A program made the position numbers and the translations under genes. A model generated the notes under the pieces. That model worked only from the letters and a program-made list of their open reading frames with translations, searched no databases and was not told the origin of the DNA. From Oceanospirillaceae bacterium (GTDB taxonomy: Bacteria; Pseudomonadota; Gammaproteobacteria; Pseudomonadales; Oceanobacteraceae): a stretch of DNA of 64,000 nucleotides. Location: NCBI GenBank assembly GCA_024234265.1, contig JACKOM010000004.1, positions 201,204 through 265,203 on the forward strand, written 5' to 3'. The number at the start of each line of letters is the position of its first letter. Position 1 is the stretch's first letter. Below, in pieces: positions 8,311 through 17,971 of this stretch.

Positions 8311-8416
8311 GTGCGACGAGATTTGATCTGGCACTAGGAGCTGTCATCATTTGTGCACTAATATCCCCGCTTTCGCCCCGTGGATTCTGGCTTTTTCCGT
8401 CTACAGAAGGTCATTA

Positions 8417-9931
8417 ATGTCTGAGCAGCAACAAAGCATACCCAGTCAGCAACAGCTGGCCGCCATCGATTTAGGTTCCAACAGCTTCCATCTGGTGCTG
8501 GCGCGGGTCGCCAACGGCGAAGTTCAGATTCTGGAAAAACGTGGTGAAAAGGTGCAACTGGCTGAAGGCCTGAGTGCGCGCAGCGGCCTGACCCAGGAAG
8601 CACAGGAGCGTGCCCTCGCCTGCCTGGAGCGTTTTGCACAACGCATTCGCGGCATGGACAGCGCTAACGTCAGCATACTCGGCACCAATGCCCTGCGTGC
8701 CGCTAAAAATGCCGCCGCTTTTGTGGAAAAAGCCGAAGCGGTTTTAGGTTATCCGGTCAATATCATCGCCGGCCGCGAAGAAGCCCGTCTGATTTATTTG
8801 GGGGCAGCCAATACCCTCGCCGATAACGGCGGCAACCGTCTGGTGGTCGACATCGGCGGCGGCAGCACTGAATTCATCATTGGCCAGGGCTTTGAACCCA
8901 TTGAACTTGAATCCCTGCATATGGGTTGTGTGGCCTTTAATGACAGGTTTTTCAGCGATGGCAAACTCAGCGACAGTGCCTTCCGCAAAGCGGTAAACGC
9001 CGCCCGTCAGGAAGTCACCAGCATCAGCGCTCAGTATAAAAAACGCGGCTGGAAAACCGCCATCGGCTGCTCGGGCACTATCCGCGCTGCGAGCCGCGCC
9101 ATCGCCGAGGCGGGCCTGGGCGAAGACAACATTACTCTGCCGGGCCTGTACCGCATCCGCGATCTGGTGCTGGCCCAGAAAACCCAGGCCGAGCTGAATA
9201 TCCCCGGGGTCAAAGCCGACCGCATCCGTGTTTTCCCCGCCGGGCTTGCCATATTGATTGGTTTATTTGAAGAACTTGGCATAGAGCGCATGGTGTACAG
9301 CGATGGCGCCCTGCGCGAAGGTGCCCTGTATGAATTGCTCGGCAGTGACAACGCCGCCGCCGATGTGCGCCAGCGTACCATCAGTGCCATGCAGGCCCGT
9401 TATATGGTGGATACCGAACAGGCCAACCGCGTGGCGGCCAGTGCCGAACGACTGCTCAATCAGGTGAAAAAATCCTGGGGACTGGAGAAAAAGGAATACG
9501 CCCACTGGTTACACTGGGCCAGCCAGCTATTTGAAGCGGGCCTCGCCATTTCCCACACCCAGTTCCACAAACACGGCGGTTATCTGATTCAGCACGGGGA
9601 TTTATTAGGTTTTTCGCGCACATCACAGCAGGCGATTGCCACCCTGGTACGCGGCCACAGACGTAAATTCCCCCTCGATGAACTGGCCCTGCTGCCCAAA
9701 GCCCAGCAAGAGGTTTTAAGCCAACTGCTGGTGATTTTCCGCCTTGCGGTAACCCTGCACCACAGTCGTGGTGCCCACGAAGTGGCTGAGCCCGCGATCA
9801 CAGCAGATAAAAAAGATATGCGTCTGAACTTCCCGGCCGGCTGGCTGGAAGCCCATCCGATGAGCATTCTGGATTTTGAAGCGGAACAGGGTTTTCTGCG
9901 CGCCGCCGGTTACGAACTGGCGTTTGCCTGA
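8417..9931 (+). CDS. ppx: Exopolyphosphatase
   Basis: Ppx hydrolyses terminal phosphates from polyphosphate, opposing Ppk1; the family also includes guanosine pentaphosphate phosphohydrolases. The 504-residue product has the ASKHA-fold phosphate loops LAAIDLGSNSFHLVLARV near the start, VVDIGGGSTEFIIG and GCSGTIRAASR, then the C-terminal HD-like domain. I chose ATG 8417, preceded by AGAAGG; the frame stays open upstream to a GTG at 8351 without a better ribosome site. It is divergent from trxA. It ends 79 bp before the convergent Gcw_chp/TorF-type gene, and no clear terminator is seen in that gap. Confidence 0.95.
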   Translation: MSEQQQSIPSQQQLAAIDLGSNSFHLVLARVANGEVQILEKRGEKVQLAEGLSARSGLTQEAQERALACLERFAQRIRGMDSANVSILGTNALRAAKNAAAFVEKAEAVLGYPVNIIAGREEARLIYLGAANTLADNGGNRLVVDIGGGSTEFIIGQGFEPIELESLHMGCVAFNDRFFSDGKLSDSAFRKAVNAARQEVTSISAQYKKRGWKTAIGCSGTIRAASRAIAEAGLGEDNITLPGLYRIRDLVLAQKTQAELNIPGVKADRIRVFPAGLAILIGLFEELGIERMVYSDGALREGALYELLGSDNAAADVRQRTISAMQARYMVDTEQANRVAASAERLLNQVKKSWGLEKKEYAHWLHWASQLFEAGLAISHTQFHKHGGYLIQHGDLLGFSRTSQQAIATLVRGHRRKFPLDELALLPKAQQEVLSQLLVIFRLAVTLHHSRGAHEVAEPAITADKKDMRLNFPAGWLEAHPMSILDFEAEQGFLRAAGYELAFA

Positions 9932-10010
9932 CGGCGCTGCATGATCAGAACATCCAGCTGAGCAACGCTGTCAGCCGAGTTCCGGCAACCCTTTTCAGGG
10001 CGGGATCATC

Positions 10011-10631
10011 TTACGTATTAAGATTATTCATATGCAGGGCAACTTCGCCGTACCAGCGTTTGTATTCCCGGCCAAGGGATAACTGCATAAACTGATAATC
10101 GCCATTGTCATCCATCAGCAGTTTGTCTTCGTCCAGACTGCGCAAATCCGCCAGCATGATATTAAATAGGGTGTCGTCAAAAATAATGGAATGACTCAGC
10201 TCCGTGGTGATCTGGCGGGCACCTGTGCCCCCGCCATCATTGCTGTAAAGCACAGTTAACACGCTGTCGGCCCAGGCAGCGGCCGCATAAAATTCGTTAA
10301 ACTCTCCGTCTTTAAGCTCTTTGTCGCCCATAAACAGGTGACGCAACAAACCACCGCTTAAACCCACGTCGCCAACGTCGCGCCCATAACCAAACTCAAG
10401 GTTGATGGCATAACCCTGATTTACGCCGTTATCAAAGGGGCTGCTCCAGAAACCCGTGTACAAGCCGGAGTCATGTTCATAGGCCATGCCGATTTGCACC
10501 ACCGGCTGATGGTCAGAGTTGCTGACCCCATGGTCCATATAATCGGAAGCAAATGTAACTTCACCACTGACATCCGCCAGGGTTGGCACACTGACAAGAT
10601 ATGCAGCAAGGGCTAGAAACTTAAAACGCAT
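10011..10631 (-). CDS. TorF/Gcw_chp-family putative outer-membrane protein (paralogue 1)
   Basis: The 206-residue protein has a cleavable signal peptide ending near PTLA-DV. The body of alternating beta-strands begins VSGEVTFASDYMDHGVSNSDHQPVVQIGM. That opening (an aromatic or acidic residue, then G[VI]S or RG, then an acidic stretch and a Q) is typical of the Gcw_chp (TIGR02001) family, which is annotated as TorF putative porin. The substrate is unknown. Two relatives occur in this window, at 34196-34810 and 36721-37356, both next to ammonium-transport genes. This copy lies just downstream of hemY on the same strand and convergent with ppx. Confidence 0.75.
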   Translation of the reverse strand: MRFKFLALAAYLVSVPTLADVSGEVTFASDYMDHGVSNSDHQPVVQIGMAYEHDSGLYTGFWSSPFDNGVNQGYAINLEFGYGRDVGDVGLSGGLLRHLFMGDKELKDGEFNEFYAAAAWADSVLTVLYSNDGGGTGARQITTELSHSIIFDDTLFNIMLADLRSLDEDKLLMDDNGDYQFMQLSLGREYKRWYGEVALHMNNLNT

Positions 10632-10690
10632 AGCTGATTCCGCTTCAGGGATACAGGTTTCACTTTAGGCACGAATGGCCAGGGCTGCCA

Positions 10691-11920
10691 TCAGGCCTGA
10701 TTGGGCAAGGGCAAATCCGGCAGAATTTCACCCAGGCGCTGGTTCAGCAGGGTAAGGGCTTTATCGTGCTCACCCCGGGCCAGATACAGTCGCGCCAGTT
10801 CAGCACGGGTTTCCGCCTGGCCATTAAGTTTATGGCTGGCGAGTAAATACTCATGGGCCTTACCCCACAACTGATTACGCAGGCACAAACGCCCGAGGGT
10901 TAATAACAAATCCGCATCGTTGGGGCGCTCACGCAGGTGGTTTTCCATCAACAGCAGTTGTTTATGCACATCCGAACCCTTCACCCGGCCATAGGCCCGC
11001 ACCCATGCCGGCACCCACTGGGCAGACATCACCCGGCGCAGCACCTCTTCGGCTTTGTTTTCCGCATTCAGCTCAACCAGCTTGCTGACCAGATTTTCCA
11101 CCAGGGGAATAAATTCCGCTTCGCGATAGGCCTTGGCTGGAATTTGCTGCCAGATGGCGAGCAGGGCATCCACATCGCGGCTCTGGCTGGTTTTACCCTT
11201 CATGGCTTTATTCAGCAGGGCGCTGTAGGCGCTGATTTCCAGCTGTGGCAGGGCAAGGCTGAGCAGAATGCCGCCCTTTTGCAGTTGCGGAATTAACGCC
11301 AGCAGGGCCTGCCAGTCCTCAAGGCCGGTATAGGCCTTGACCAGCATTTTGTTCACAAAGGCATGTTTGGGGTGGGTCTTTTTCAGACGCAGGCAGGTGG
11401 CCAGGCATTGCTCATACTGATGCCGGTCGAGCTGTAACTGGGCCTGTTGCAGGCCCACCGCGAGTTCAGCACCGTCGGTGGATTTAAGGGCCATGCCGAG
11501 CAATTCATCGGCGCGCTCATGGTCGCCGGCCTGATGGGCGGCACGGGCGGCGGTTAAATAATTGATCAGACCGAGTTTACCCACGGCGCCACTCACCAGT
11601 AATTTCTGTGCCCGTTTCCAGTCACCTTCAGCGAGGGATAACAGACCCTCCACTGTGGTATCCATGGCCTTGCGCTCACTGCGTGCGCTGCGCCATACCC
11701 GGAAACGGCTGTTGATATTCAGCAGCATCAATACCAGCTGCAGGGTCAGGAACAATAACAGGCTGGCCACCAGCATCAGGGCCGCCGCCACCCAGAAACT
11801 GGTTTCGATCACCCAGTCGTGGAAGCTGATGAGCACATAACCCTGCCCCTGTAACATGCTGTGCCCGATAAAGCCCCCCAGGGCGAGCAGCAATAACAGC
11901 AGGAATAACTTAGTTTTCAT
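10691..11920 (-). CDS. hemY: HemY-like tetratricopeptide membrane protein
   Basis: This is the proteobacterial HemY of the hemCDXY operon, not the protoporphyrinogen oxidase of Gram-positives that shares the name. Its 409 residues have two N-terminal membrane helices (about 3-23 and 38-68, separated by a short loop). A cytoplasmic or periplasmic helical repeat region with TPR-like segments follows, such as LLTLGRLCLRNQLWGKAHEYLLASH and ARLYLARGEHDKALTLLNQRL. Its start overlaps the hemX stop as ATGA. Its exact part in heme synthesis is not settled. Confidence 0.9.
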   Translation of the reverse strand: MKTKLFLLLLLLALGGFIGHSMLQGQGYVLISFHDWVIETSFWVAAALMLVASLLLFLTLQLVLMLLNINSRFRVWRSARSERKAMDTTVEGLLSLAEGDWKRAQKLLVSGAVGKLGLINYLTAARAAHQAGDHERADELLGMALKSTDGAELAVGLQQAQLQLDRHQYEQCLATCLRLKKTHPKHAFVNKMLVKAYTGLEDWQALLALIPQLQKGGILLSLALPQLEISAYSALLNKAMKGKTSQSRDVDALLAIWQQIPAKAYREAEFIPLVENLVSKLVELNAENKAEEVLRRVMSAQWVPAWVRAYGRVKGSDVHKQLLLMENHLRERPNDADLLLTLGRLCLRNQLWGKAHEYLLASHKLNGQAETRAELARLYLARGEHDKALTLLNQRLGEILPDLPLPNQA

Positions 11921-12888
11921 GGCCGGCCCCCCGGCTGATATGCACGGCGTTGCTGCACTTCGCGCAGCAGGGCAAGGGAGGCGGAAATATCCGGTAATTC
12001 GGGGTTGATGCTCAGGCTCTGCAGGCTGCCGAGTTCATCGAGCATGGCATCCGCTTGGTGTTGCATCGCAAACTGCGCCAGCCAGTCGCGGGCATTTTTC
12101 AGGCTGCTCTGGTACATCACAGGTTCGCGGCGCAACAGGGCCCACTGGGCCTGCTCCAGCATCAAACGCAAATTATGCTGCAGGGCCAGACCTTCACCTT
12201 CAGTGAGGGCAAGTTGCAGGGGCTGATCCAGCCGGCGCACGCTCACCAGATTCAGCAGACTCTGCCACACATCGGGTTTTTGCTGCGAGGCGGGCACATC
12301 CGGGGTGAAATTGCGCGGTGGCACCAGCACGCTGGCAAGGGGTTGTTTGAGGGCTTCAATACGCAGGTAGATACCCTGGTAATCCACATTGTTGACCGCG
12401 CTGACGGCCTGAATTTCACTGCTCAGCTGTTTGCGCACCCCCAGCATACCGGGGTCATCCACTTCACCCAGAATGCGGTTGGCGTCGTTAAGCATCAGCG
12501 ACGCGCCTTTACTGTCCTGCTGTAATTGCAGGCGCTGGCTGGCAAGGCGCAGCAGATATTCCACTTCGGCCAGCCGCCAGTCGTCACGGCGCGCGCCGGG
12601 TAATTGCTGGAACTGGTGATTAATCGCGGCAAACTCATCACGCAGAATGCGGGCATCGCTGAGCTGCTCCTGCACCTGCTGCGCGGTAGCCTGCTGGCTT
12701 TTGGCCTGTTGCTGAATCTGTTCAGCGAGGCGGTCGATCTCAAGGTTGAGGGCGGTGTTTTTACGCAGCTGCTCTAAAAAACGCATCTGGAAATAACTGG
12801 CACTGCCGGCAATCAGCAGCAGGGCGATAAACGCCAGTAACACAGCCACAAAAGTAAATTTGGCAGACTTAGGGATTTGCTCGGTCAC
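11917..12888 (-). CDS. hemX: HemX membrane protein of the heme operon
   Basis: The 323-residue single-pass protein has one membrane helix near residues 12-32 (FVAVLLAFIALLLIAGSASY). A glutamine-rich coiled coil follows (about 40-75), then an alpha-helical domain. The family is often mis-titled uroporphyrinogen-III C-methyltransferase, but this protein lacks a methyltransferase domain. The start is GTG 12888, with GGAAACC upstream, and it overlaps the end of hemD by 20 bp. Its position between hemD and hemY is the usual one. Confidence 0.9.
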   Translation of the reverse strand: MTEQIPKSAKFTFVAVLLAFIALLLIAGSASYFQMRFLEQLRKNTALNLEIDRLAEQIQQQAKSQQATAQQVQEQLSDARILRDEFAAINHQFQQLPGARRDDWRLAEVEYLLRLASQRLQLQQDSKGASLMLNDANRILGEVDDPGMLGVRKQLSSEIQAVSAVNNVDYQGIYLRIEALKQPLASVLVPPRNFTPDVPASQQKPDVWQSLLNLVSVRRLDQPLQLALTEGEGLALQHNLRLMLEQAQWALLRREPVMYQSSLKNARDWLAQFAMQHQADAMLDELGSLQSLSINPELPDISASLALLREVQQRRAYQPGGRP

Positions 12889-13633
12889 GTAGGGTTTCCT
12901 TCCATTGTCTCAGACGTTGCACCAGGGACTGGTCGTCAGCACCGTCACTGACCAGCACATCGCGGGCGCCGGCGGCAAAGGCCACATCCTGCACTCTTTT
13001 ACTGGGAACAATCAAGGTAAGGCGCTGCAGCAGGGCATCATCACTGAGCTGTTTTGCAAACTGCTGACAGGCTTCACCTGAGGTCAGCAATACGGCGCGG
13101 ATATTGTTCTGATGCAGCAGGGCCGAGAGTTCGGCGGGGGCATAATTAACCGGCACACGCTGGTAGAGGTTGGCATATTCCACCCGTGCGCCCCGTTCAC
13201 GCAGCACCTCGGCCAGGGTTTCACGCCCGCCTTCACCGCGCAAAATCAGTACACGTTTGCCGATCACCGCCTGTAACTGCGGGGCGGTTAATAAACCTTC
13301 ACTGTCATGTTGCTGCGGCACCCACACCTCAAGGCCGGCCTGACGCAGGGCGCGGGCGGAGGAGTCCCCCACCGCTAACCAGTTTTGCCCGAAGGGCAGC
13401 TGGGGCCAGAACTCATCGATATGCCTCAGGGCAAACTGGCTGGCATTGGCACTGACACTGATGACGATATCAAACAGATCGAGGTCCAGCATTTGCTGGC
13501 GCAGGACGGCATCCAGGGGTAAGGGGGCAATGTCTAACAGGGGGGCCGGCACGGGGCTGAAACCCGCGTCGGCCAGTTGCTGGCAAATGGCCTGGGCCTG
13601 ATGGGCAGGCCGCGTAACCAGCACAGCTGTCAC
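12869..13633 (-). CDS. hemD: Uroporphyrinogen-III synthase
   Basis: HemD cyclises hydroxymethylbilane with inversion of ring D to give uroporphyrinogen III. The 254-residue product fits the two-lobed, poorly conserved family. It opens VTAVLVTRPAHQAQAICQQL, has LTSGEACQQFAKQL in the middle and VPSKRVQDVAFAAGARDVLVS near the end. The start is GTG 13633, directly after the hemC stop, with GAGGTG as ribosome site inside the hemC end. Translation is likely coupled to hemC. Confidence 0.93.
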   Translation of the reverse strand: MTAVLVTRPAHQAQAICQQLADAGFSPVPAPLLDIAPLPLDAVLRQQMLDLDLFDIVISVSANASQFALRHIDEFWPQLPFGQNWLAVGDSSARALRQAGLEVWVPQQHDSEGLLTAPQLQAVIGKRVLILRGEGGRETLAEVLRERGARVEYANLYQRVPVNYAPAELSALLHQNNIRAVLLTSGEACQQFAKQLSDDALLQRLTLIVPSKRVQDVAFAAGARDVLVSDGADDQSLVQRLRQWKETLRDRANP

Positions 13634-14566
13634 TTATTTCACCTCGTGGCCATAAACCGCCGCAAGGATACGGCTGGCACCCTGTTCTAACAGGTGTTCG
13701 GCGGCGCTAATACCCAACTGCTCGGCATCCTGACGCGGGCCACGGATTTCCGTGCGGATAATTTCTTTGCCATCTTCACTGCCCACCAGACCACGCAGCC
13801 ACAGATCATCACCCTGTAATTCCGCGAAACAGGCGATTGGCACCTGACAACCACCCTGCAGGCGGCGGTTCAGGGCGCGTTCGGCGATAACCCGGTCGGC
13901 GGTGTCCTGATGGTGCAGGGGTTTGAGCAGGGCAAGTGTCGCGGCATCATCCATGCGGCATTCAATGCCCACGGCACCCTGGCCACCGGCGGGCAGGCTG
14001 ATCTCAGCGCTGATGCCGTGGCGGATACGTCCGTGCATTGCGAGGCGTTTTAAACCGGCGCTGGCGAGGATAATCGCATCAAATTCACCGGCATCGAGTT
14101 TGGAGAGACGGGTCTGCACGTTGCCACGCAGGCTGCCGATCTGTAAGTCCGGGCGCGCCGCCATTAACTGGCAGGCACGGCGCAGGCTGGAGGTGCCCAC
14201 TTTGGCGCCCTGGGGCAGATCATCGAATTTGGCGTAGGTGTTGGAAACAAACGCATCGGTCGGGTCTTCACGGTCACAGATCACCGCCAGGCCCAAACCT
14301 TCGGGGAATTCCATCGGCACATCTTTCATGGAATGCACGGCGATATCCGCACGGCCATCTAACATGGCGGCTTCCAGTTCTTTCACAAACAGGCCTTTGC
14401 CACCAATTTTGGCCAGGGGCACATCGAGGATTTTATCCCCCTGGGTGGTGAAGGTGACTAACTCCACTTCAAGGCCAGGGTGGAATTTCTGTAATTCGGC
14501 TTTTACAAATTCTGCCTGCCACAGGGCCAGGGGGCTTTTACGGGTCGCGATGCGTAACAGTGCCAT
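13634..14566 (-). CDS. hemC: Porphobilinogen deaminase (hydroxymethylbilane synthase)
   Basis: HemC polymerises four porphobilinogens to hydroxymethylbilane. The 310-residue protein has the dipyrromethane cofactor cysteine at C240 in LQGGCQVPIACF. The catalytic aspartate is D82 in VHSMKDVP, and the substrate-binding stretch is GTSSLRRACQL. It is the first gene of hemCDXY. Upstream lies algR on the same strand, separated by about 120 bp that include a degenerate 7-bp repeat. In Pseudomonas the same algZ-algR-hemC order is found. Confidence 0.96.
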   Translation of the reverse strand: MALLRIATRKSPLALWQAEFVKAELQKFHPGLEVELVTFTTQGDKILDVPLAKIGGKGLFVKELEAAMLDGRADIAVHSMKDVPMEFPEGLGLAVICDREDPTDAFVSNTYAKFDDLPQGAKVGTSSLRRACQLMAARPDLQIGSLRGNVQTRLSKLDAGEFDAIILASAGLKRLAMHGRIRHGISAEISLPAGGQGAVGIECRMDDAATLALLKPLHHQDTADRVIAERALNRRLQGGCQVPIACFAELQGDDLWLRGLVGSEDGKEIIRTEIRGPRQDAEQLGISAAEHLLEQGASRILAAVYGHEVK

Positions 14567-14654
14567 GGGAATTTCCGGTCAAGATTCACAATGGCGGCCA
14601 TGATAAGGCACCCCAGCGTAAATTGCAGGCACAGAGGTCAATTAACAGTGATGA

Positions 14655-14692
14655 GTTGCGAGCCACGAGCGGCCAGACGCTAGAAGCTAGAG
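14655..14692. repeat. Degenerate heptanucleotide repeat at the algR stop codon
   Basis: Units related to GCTAGAA and GCTAGAC are visible at 14678-14692 and decay to GCGAGCC/ACGAGCG at 14658-14670. The algR stop (TAG on the minus strand) lies inside the repeat. It belongs to the same 7-bp family as the arrays after argH and rep. Confidence 0.55.
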
Positions 14693-15409
14693 ATGTTTGA
14701 GGGTTTTACGCACATCCGCCAGATGGCGGCGGCTGATCTGAATTTTTTCCGGCATGCCATCCAGCAGCAGGGCTGCGCTGCCGTCTTCGTTTTTTTCCAG
14801 GGCGATAACATGGCGCAGCGCCACCAGGGCATTGCGGTGCACGCGGATAAAATCCGCAGCAAATTCGTCTTCCAGTTCCTTGAGGGAATCTTCAATTAAT
14901 AACTCGCCGCCGGGGTGCAATACGGAAACGTATTTCTGATCACTGCGGAAACAGCGCACCTGTTCAAGGGGCAATAACACTAAACCCTGGTGGGTGCGCG
15001 CGCTGATATGGCTGCGCCGCTCGCCCTGTTGTAACTGGCGGGCCTGCACACGGTTAACCTTGGGTAATTTTTGCAACGCGGCGCTGAGTTCTTCAGCGCG
15101 CACGGGTTTTAATAAATAACCCACGGCCTGCACTTTAAAGGCTTCAAGGGCATATTCATCGTAAGCGGTGCAGAAAATCACCGCCGGCGGGGTTTGCAGT
15201 TCGGCAATATGCCGCGCCGCTTCAATGCCATCCATGAGTGGCATCTGAATATCCATTAACACCACATCCGGCGCGAGGCTGCCGACTAATTCCACCGCTT
15301 CGCGGCCATTGCCCGCTTCGCCCAGCACAGTGCAGCCCGGCACCTGTTCGGCGAGGCGTTTTAAGCGGCTGCGCGCTAGGGGTTCATCGTCAACAATCAG
15401 CAGGTTCAT
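14687..15409 (-). CDS. algR: LytTR-family response regulator AlgR
   Basis: AlgR is a DNA-binding response regulator that in Pseudomonas controls alginate, type IV pili and virulence. The 240-residue protein has a receiver domain (D7, D8 and the likely phosphoacceptor D53 in VVLMDIQMP). A LytTR DNA-binding domain fills about 135-240 and includes HQGLVLLPLEQVRCFRSDQKYVSV and FIRVHRNALVAL. Its ATG overlaps the algZ stop as ATGA, and GGGAG precedes it. Whether it controls the exopolysaccharide island 30 kb away cannot be judged from sequence. Confidence 0.93.
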   Translation of the reverse strand: MNLLIVDDEPLARSRLKRLAEQVPGCTVLGEAGNGREAVELVGSLAPDVVLMDIQMPLMDGIEAARHIAELQTPPAVIFCTAYDEYALEAFKVQAVGYLLKPVRAEELSAALQKLPKVNRVQARQLQQGERRSHISARTHQGLVLLPLEQVRCFRSDQKYVSVLHPGGELLIEDSLKELEDEFAADFIRVHRNALVALRHVIALEKNEDGSAALLLDGMPEKIQISRRHLADVRKTLKHL

Positions 15410-16443
15410 ACCGGCTCCCAGGGGTATTCGATGCACATGCTAAATAATTGCCCGTCGGAAAACTGCTGCATGCGTACACTTTCGCCAAATAACGCCTGCA
15501 AACGGTAGCGGATATTTTCCAGGGCCATTTTATTGCCCTTTTCATGGCGTGCGCCTTTTTGCTCGCCGGGCAGGGTATTGTCGACCTGAATTTTCACCCA
15601 GCCCGCTTCATAGGCGAGGCGGATATAAATATCACCACCCTGCGCCGCCGGAGCTATGCCGTGGTAAATGGCGTTTTCCAGCAGGGGTTGCAGGGTTAAC
15701 AGGGGAATGGGCGCATTATCCGGCAATGCCCCGCGCTGCCAGTGCACCCGCAGGCGCTCACCGAGGCGCAGGCCTTCGATATTTAAATATTTTTCACACA
15801 GGGCGATTTCCTGGGCCATGGGTACCTGCACCCCGGCCTCTTTTAAACTGGCGCGAAAAAGTTCCGATAAATCCTCCACCGCCTGTTCAGCTTTATCAGG
15901 ATTTTCGTGAATTAAACTGGCGATAATATTCATGCTGTTAAATAAAAAATGCGGGCGGATACGCGACTGCAAGGCCTGCACACGCGCCTGCATTTCACTG
16001 CGCGCCTGCAAACGCCACTGCATTTGTGCATAAAAGAAATTCAGCAATACCCCGCCCACGATGGCGGCAATCACCTCATTACGCAGCAGCCAAATCCAAT
16101 CAATACCGGGGCGCAACGGGGTATCCATAATCAGTAATGTCACCAGGCTGACGATGCCGTTAACCAGCAAAATCAGGCCAAAACTTATCATCAGCAATTG
16201 CCGCAAACTTAACTGGCGCACATGCAGGCGCACCCGGCACAGGCAGGCGGCGGTCACCAGCACCACCCACTGCACGTAAAAACTCATAGTCGCAAAACGC
16301 TGCCAGCTGAAATCAAAATCCGGCGTCACCAGCATCAGCAGCACCACCACTAAGGCCTCACTGAACAGAATCAGCCATAAAATGGCCTGCACCTGACACA
16401 AATCCGGTATCAGCTCCTGCACATCATTCTGTTCATTTTGCAT
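15406..16443 (-). CDS. algZ: LytS-type sensor histidine kinase AlgZ/FimS
   Basis: This is the membrane kinase partner of AlgR. The 345-residue protein has four predicted membrane helices in the first 140 residues. The phosphoacceptor H165 is in SRIRPHFLFNSMNIIASLI, as in LytS/YehU-type kinases. The GHKL ATPase domain has the N-box LLENAIYHGIAP. It is divergent from argH, with about 130 bp between the starts. The algZ-algR pair next to hemC and argH is the Pseudomonas arrangement. Confidence 0.92.
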   Translation of the reverse strand: MQNEQNDVQELIPDLCQVQAILWLILFSEALVVVLLMLVTPDFDFSWQRFATMSFYVQWVVLVTAACLCRVRLHVRQLSLRQLLMISFGLILLVNGIVSLVTLLIMDTPLRPGIDWIWLLRNEVIAAIVGGVLLNFFYAQMQWRLQARSEMQARVQALQSRIRPHFLFNSMNIIASLIHENPDKAEQAVEDLSELFRASLKEAGVQVPMAQEIALCEKYLNIEGLRLGERLRVHWQRGALPDNAPIPLLTLQPLLENAIYHGIAPAAQGGDIYIRLAYEAGWVKIQVDNTLPGEQKGARHEKGNKMALENIRYRLQALFGESVRMQQFSDGQLFSMCIEYPWEPV

Positions 16444-16513
16444 ATCAGCCCCCCTTGCGAGCCTGCCAGTCTACCCGCTTTACAATAAATGGCGATTGAG
16501 TGGGCGACGAACC

Positions 16514-16542
16514 TCAAGTTTTTTGCGCTAAAAGGGTATAAT
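16514..16542 (+). promoter_or_regulatory. Probable argH promoter
   Basis: A perfect TATAAT -10 lies at 16537-16542, 28 bp before the argH ATG. The matching -35 (TCAAGT at 16514-16519, 17-bp spacer) is poor. The region also serves divergent algZ. Confidence 0.45.
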
Positions 16543-16570
16543 CGCGGCAATTTTGACTTCGGGTACCAGC

Positions 16571-17971
16571 ATGAGCACATCCAACAACAGCACCAACTCC
16601 GCCTGGGGCGGCCGTTTCAGCGAAGCCACCGATGCGTTTGTACAGCGTTTTACCGCCTCCGTGCAGTTCGACCAGCGCATGTACGCGCAGGATATTCAGG
16701 GCTCCATCGCCCACGCCACTATGCTCGCCAAAGTGGGTGTATTAACCGAAGCCGAACGTGACGCCATCATCCAGGGTTTGGGCGAAATCAAAGCGGATAT
16801 CGAAGCGGGCAAGTTTGAATGGTCCGTGGCGCTGGAAGATGTGCACATGAACATCGAATCCGTCTTGACCCAGAAAATCGGCATCACAGGTAAAAAACTG
16901 CACACCGGCCGCAGCCGTAACGACCAGGTGGCCACCGACATCCGCCTTTACCTGCGTGATGAAATCGATGCCATCAGCGCCGAATTAACCCGCCTGCAAC
17001 AGGGCCTGACTGAATTAGCCGAGCGCGAAGCCGACACCATCATGCCCGGTTTCACCCACCTGCAAACCGCCCAGCCCGTGACCTTCGGCCACCACCTGCT
17101 GGCCTGGAACGAAATGCTCGAGCGTGATTACGCCCGCCTGCAGGACTGCCGCAAGCGCGTAAACATTATGCCACTGGGCGCCGCCGCCCTGGCCGGCACC
17201 ACCTACCCGATCGACCGCGCCTACACCGCCCAGTTACTCGGTTTTGATGCCCCCACCGAAAACAGCCTGGATTCGGTTTCCGACCGCGACTTCGCCATCG
17301 AATTTGCCAGCGCCGGCTCCCTGATCATGATGCACCTGTCGCGTTTCAGCGAAGAACTGGTGTTATGGACCAGCAGCCAGTTTAACTTTATCAACCTGCC
17401 GGACCGCTTCTGCACAGGTTCATCCATCATGCCGCAGAAGAAAAACCCCGACGTACCGGAACTGGTCCGCGGTAAATCCGGCCGTGTATTTGGCCACCTG
17501 ATGAGCCTGCTGACCCTGATGAAAGGTCAGCCCCTGGCCTACAACAAAGACAACCAGGAAGACAAAGAACCAATTTTTGATGTGGTGGACACCCTGCGTG
17601 GCAGCCTGCGGGCCTTTGCCGACATGGTGCCGGCCATCACCCCGAAAAAAGACATCATGCGCGAAGCGGCTATCCGTGGTTTTTCCACCGCCACCGACCT
17701 CGCCGATTATTTAGTGCGTAAAGGCGTACCCTTCCGCGACAGCCATGAAATTGTCGGTAAATCCGTCGCCTACGGTGTAAAAACCGGTAAGGATTTAGGC
17801 CAGATGAGCCTCGAAGAATTACGTCAGTTCAGCGATGTGATTAACGACGACGTATTTAAAGTGCTGACCTTAGAAGGTTCTGTAGCGGCGCGTAATCACT
17901 TAGGTGGCACAGCACCGGCGCAGGTGCGTGCGGCAGCGCAACGCGCAAAGGCGAAGCTGGCGCAGCGCTAA
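16571..17971 (+). CDS. argH: Argininosuccinate lyase
   Basis: ArgH splits argininosuccinate to arginine and fumarate, the last step of arginine synthesis. The 466-residue protein carries the superfamily signature GSSIMPQKKNPD. It also has TGRSRNDQVATDIRLYLRD near the N-terminus and TAQPVTFGHHLLAW. I chose ATG 16571; a TTG at 16553 is the only upstream alternative. A 20-copy 7-bp array begins at the base after the stop codon, and a terminator follows at 18145. Confidence 0.97.
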   Translation: MSTSNNSTNSAWGGRFSEATDAFVQRFTASVQFDQRMYAQDIQGSIAHATMLAKVGVLTEAERDAIIQGLGEIKADIEAGKFEWSVALEDVHMNIESVLTQKIGITGKKLHTGRSRNDQVATDIRLYLRDEIDAISAELTRLQQGLTELAEREADTIMPGFTHLQTAQPVTFGHHLLAWNEMLERDYARLQDCRKRVNIMPLGAAALAGTTYPIDRAYTAQLLGFDAPTENSLDSVSDRDFAIEFASAGSLIMMHLSRFSEELVLWTSSQFNFINLPDRFCTGSSIMPQKKNPDVPELVRGKSGRVFGHLMSLLTLMKGQPLAYNKDNQEDKEPIFDVVDTLRGSLRAFADMVPAITPKKDIMREAAIRGFSTATDLADYLVRKGVPFRDSHEIVGKSVAYGVKTGKDLGQMSLEELRQFSDVINDDVFKVLTLEGSVAARNHLGGTAPAQVRAAAQRAKAKLAQR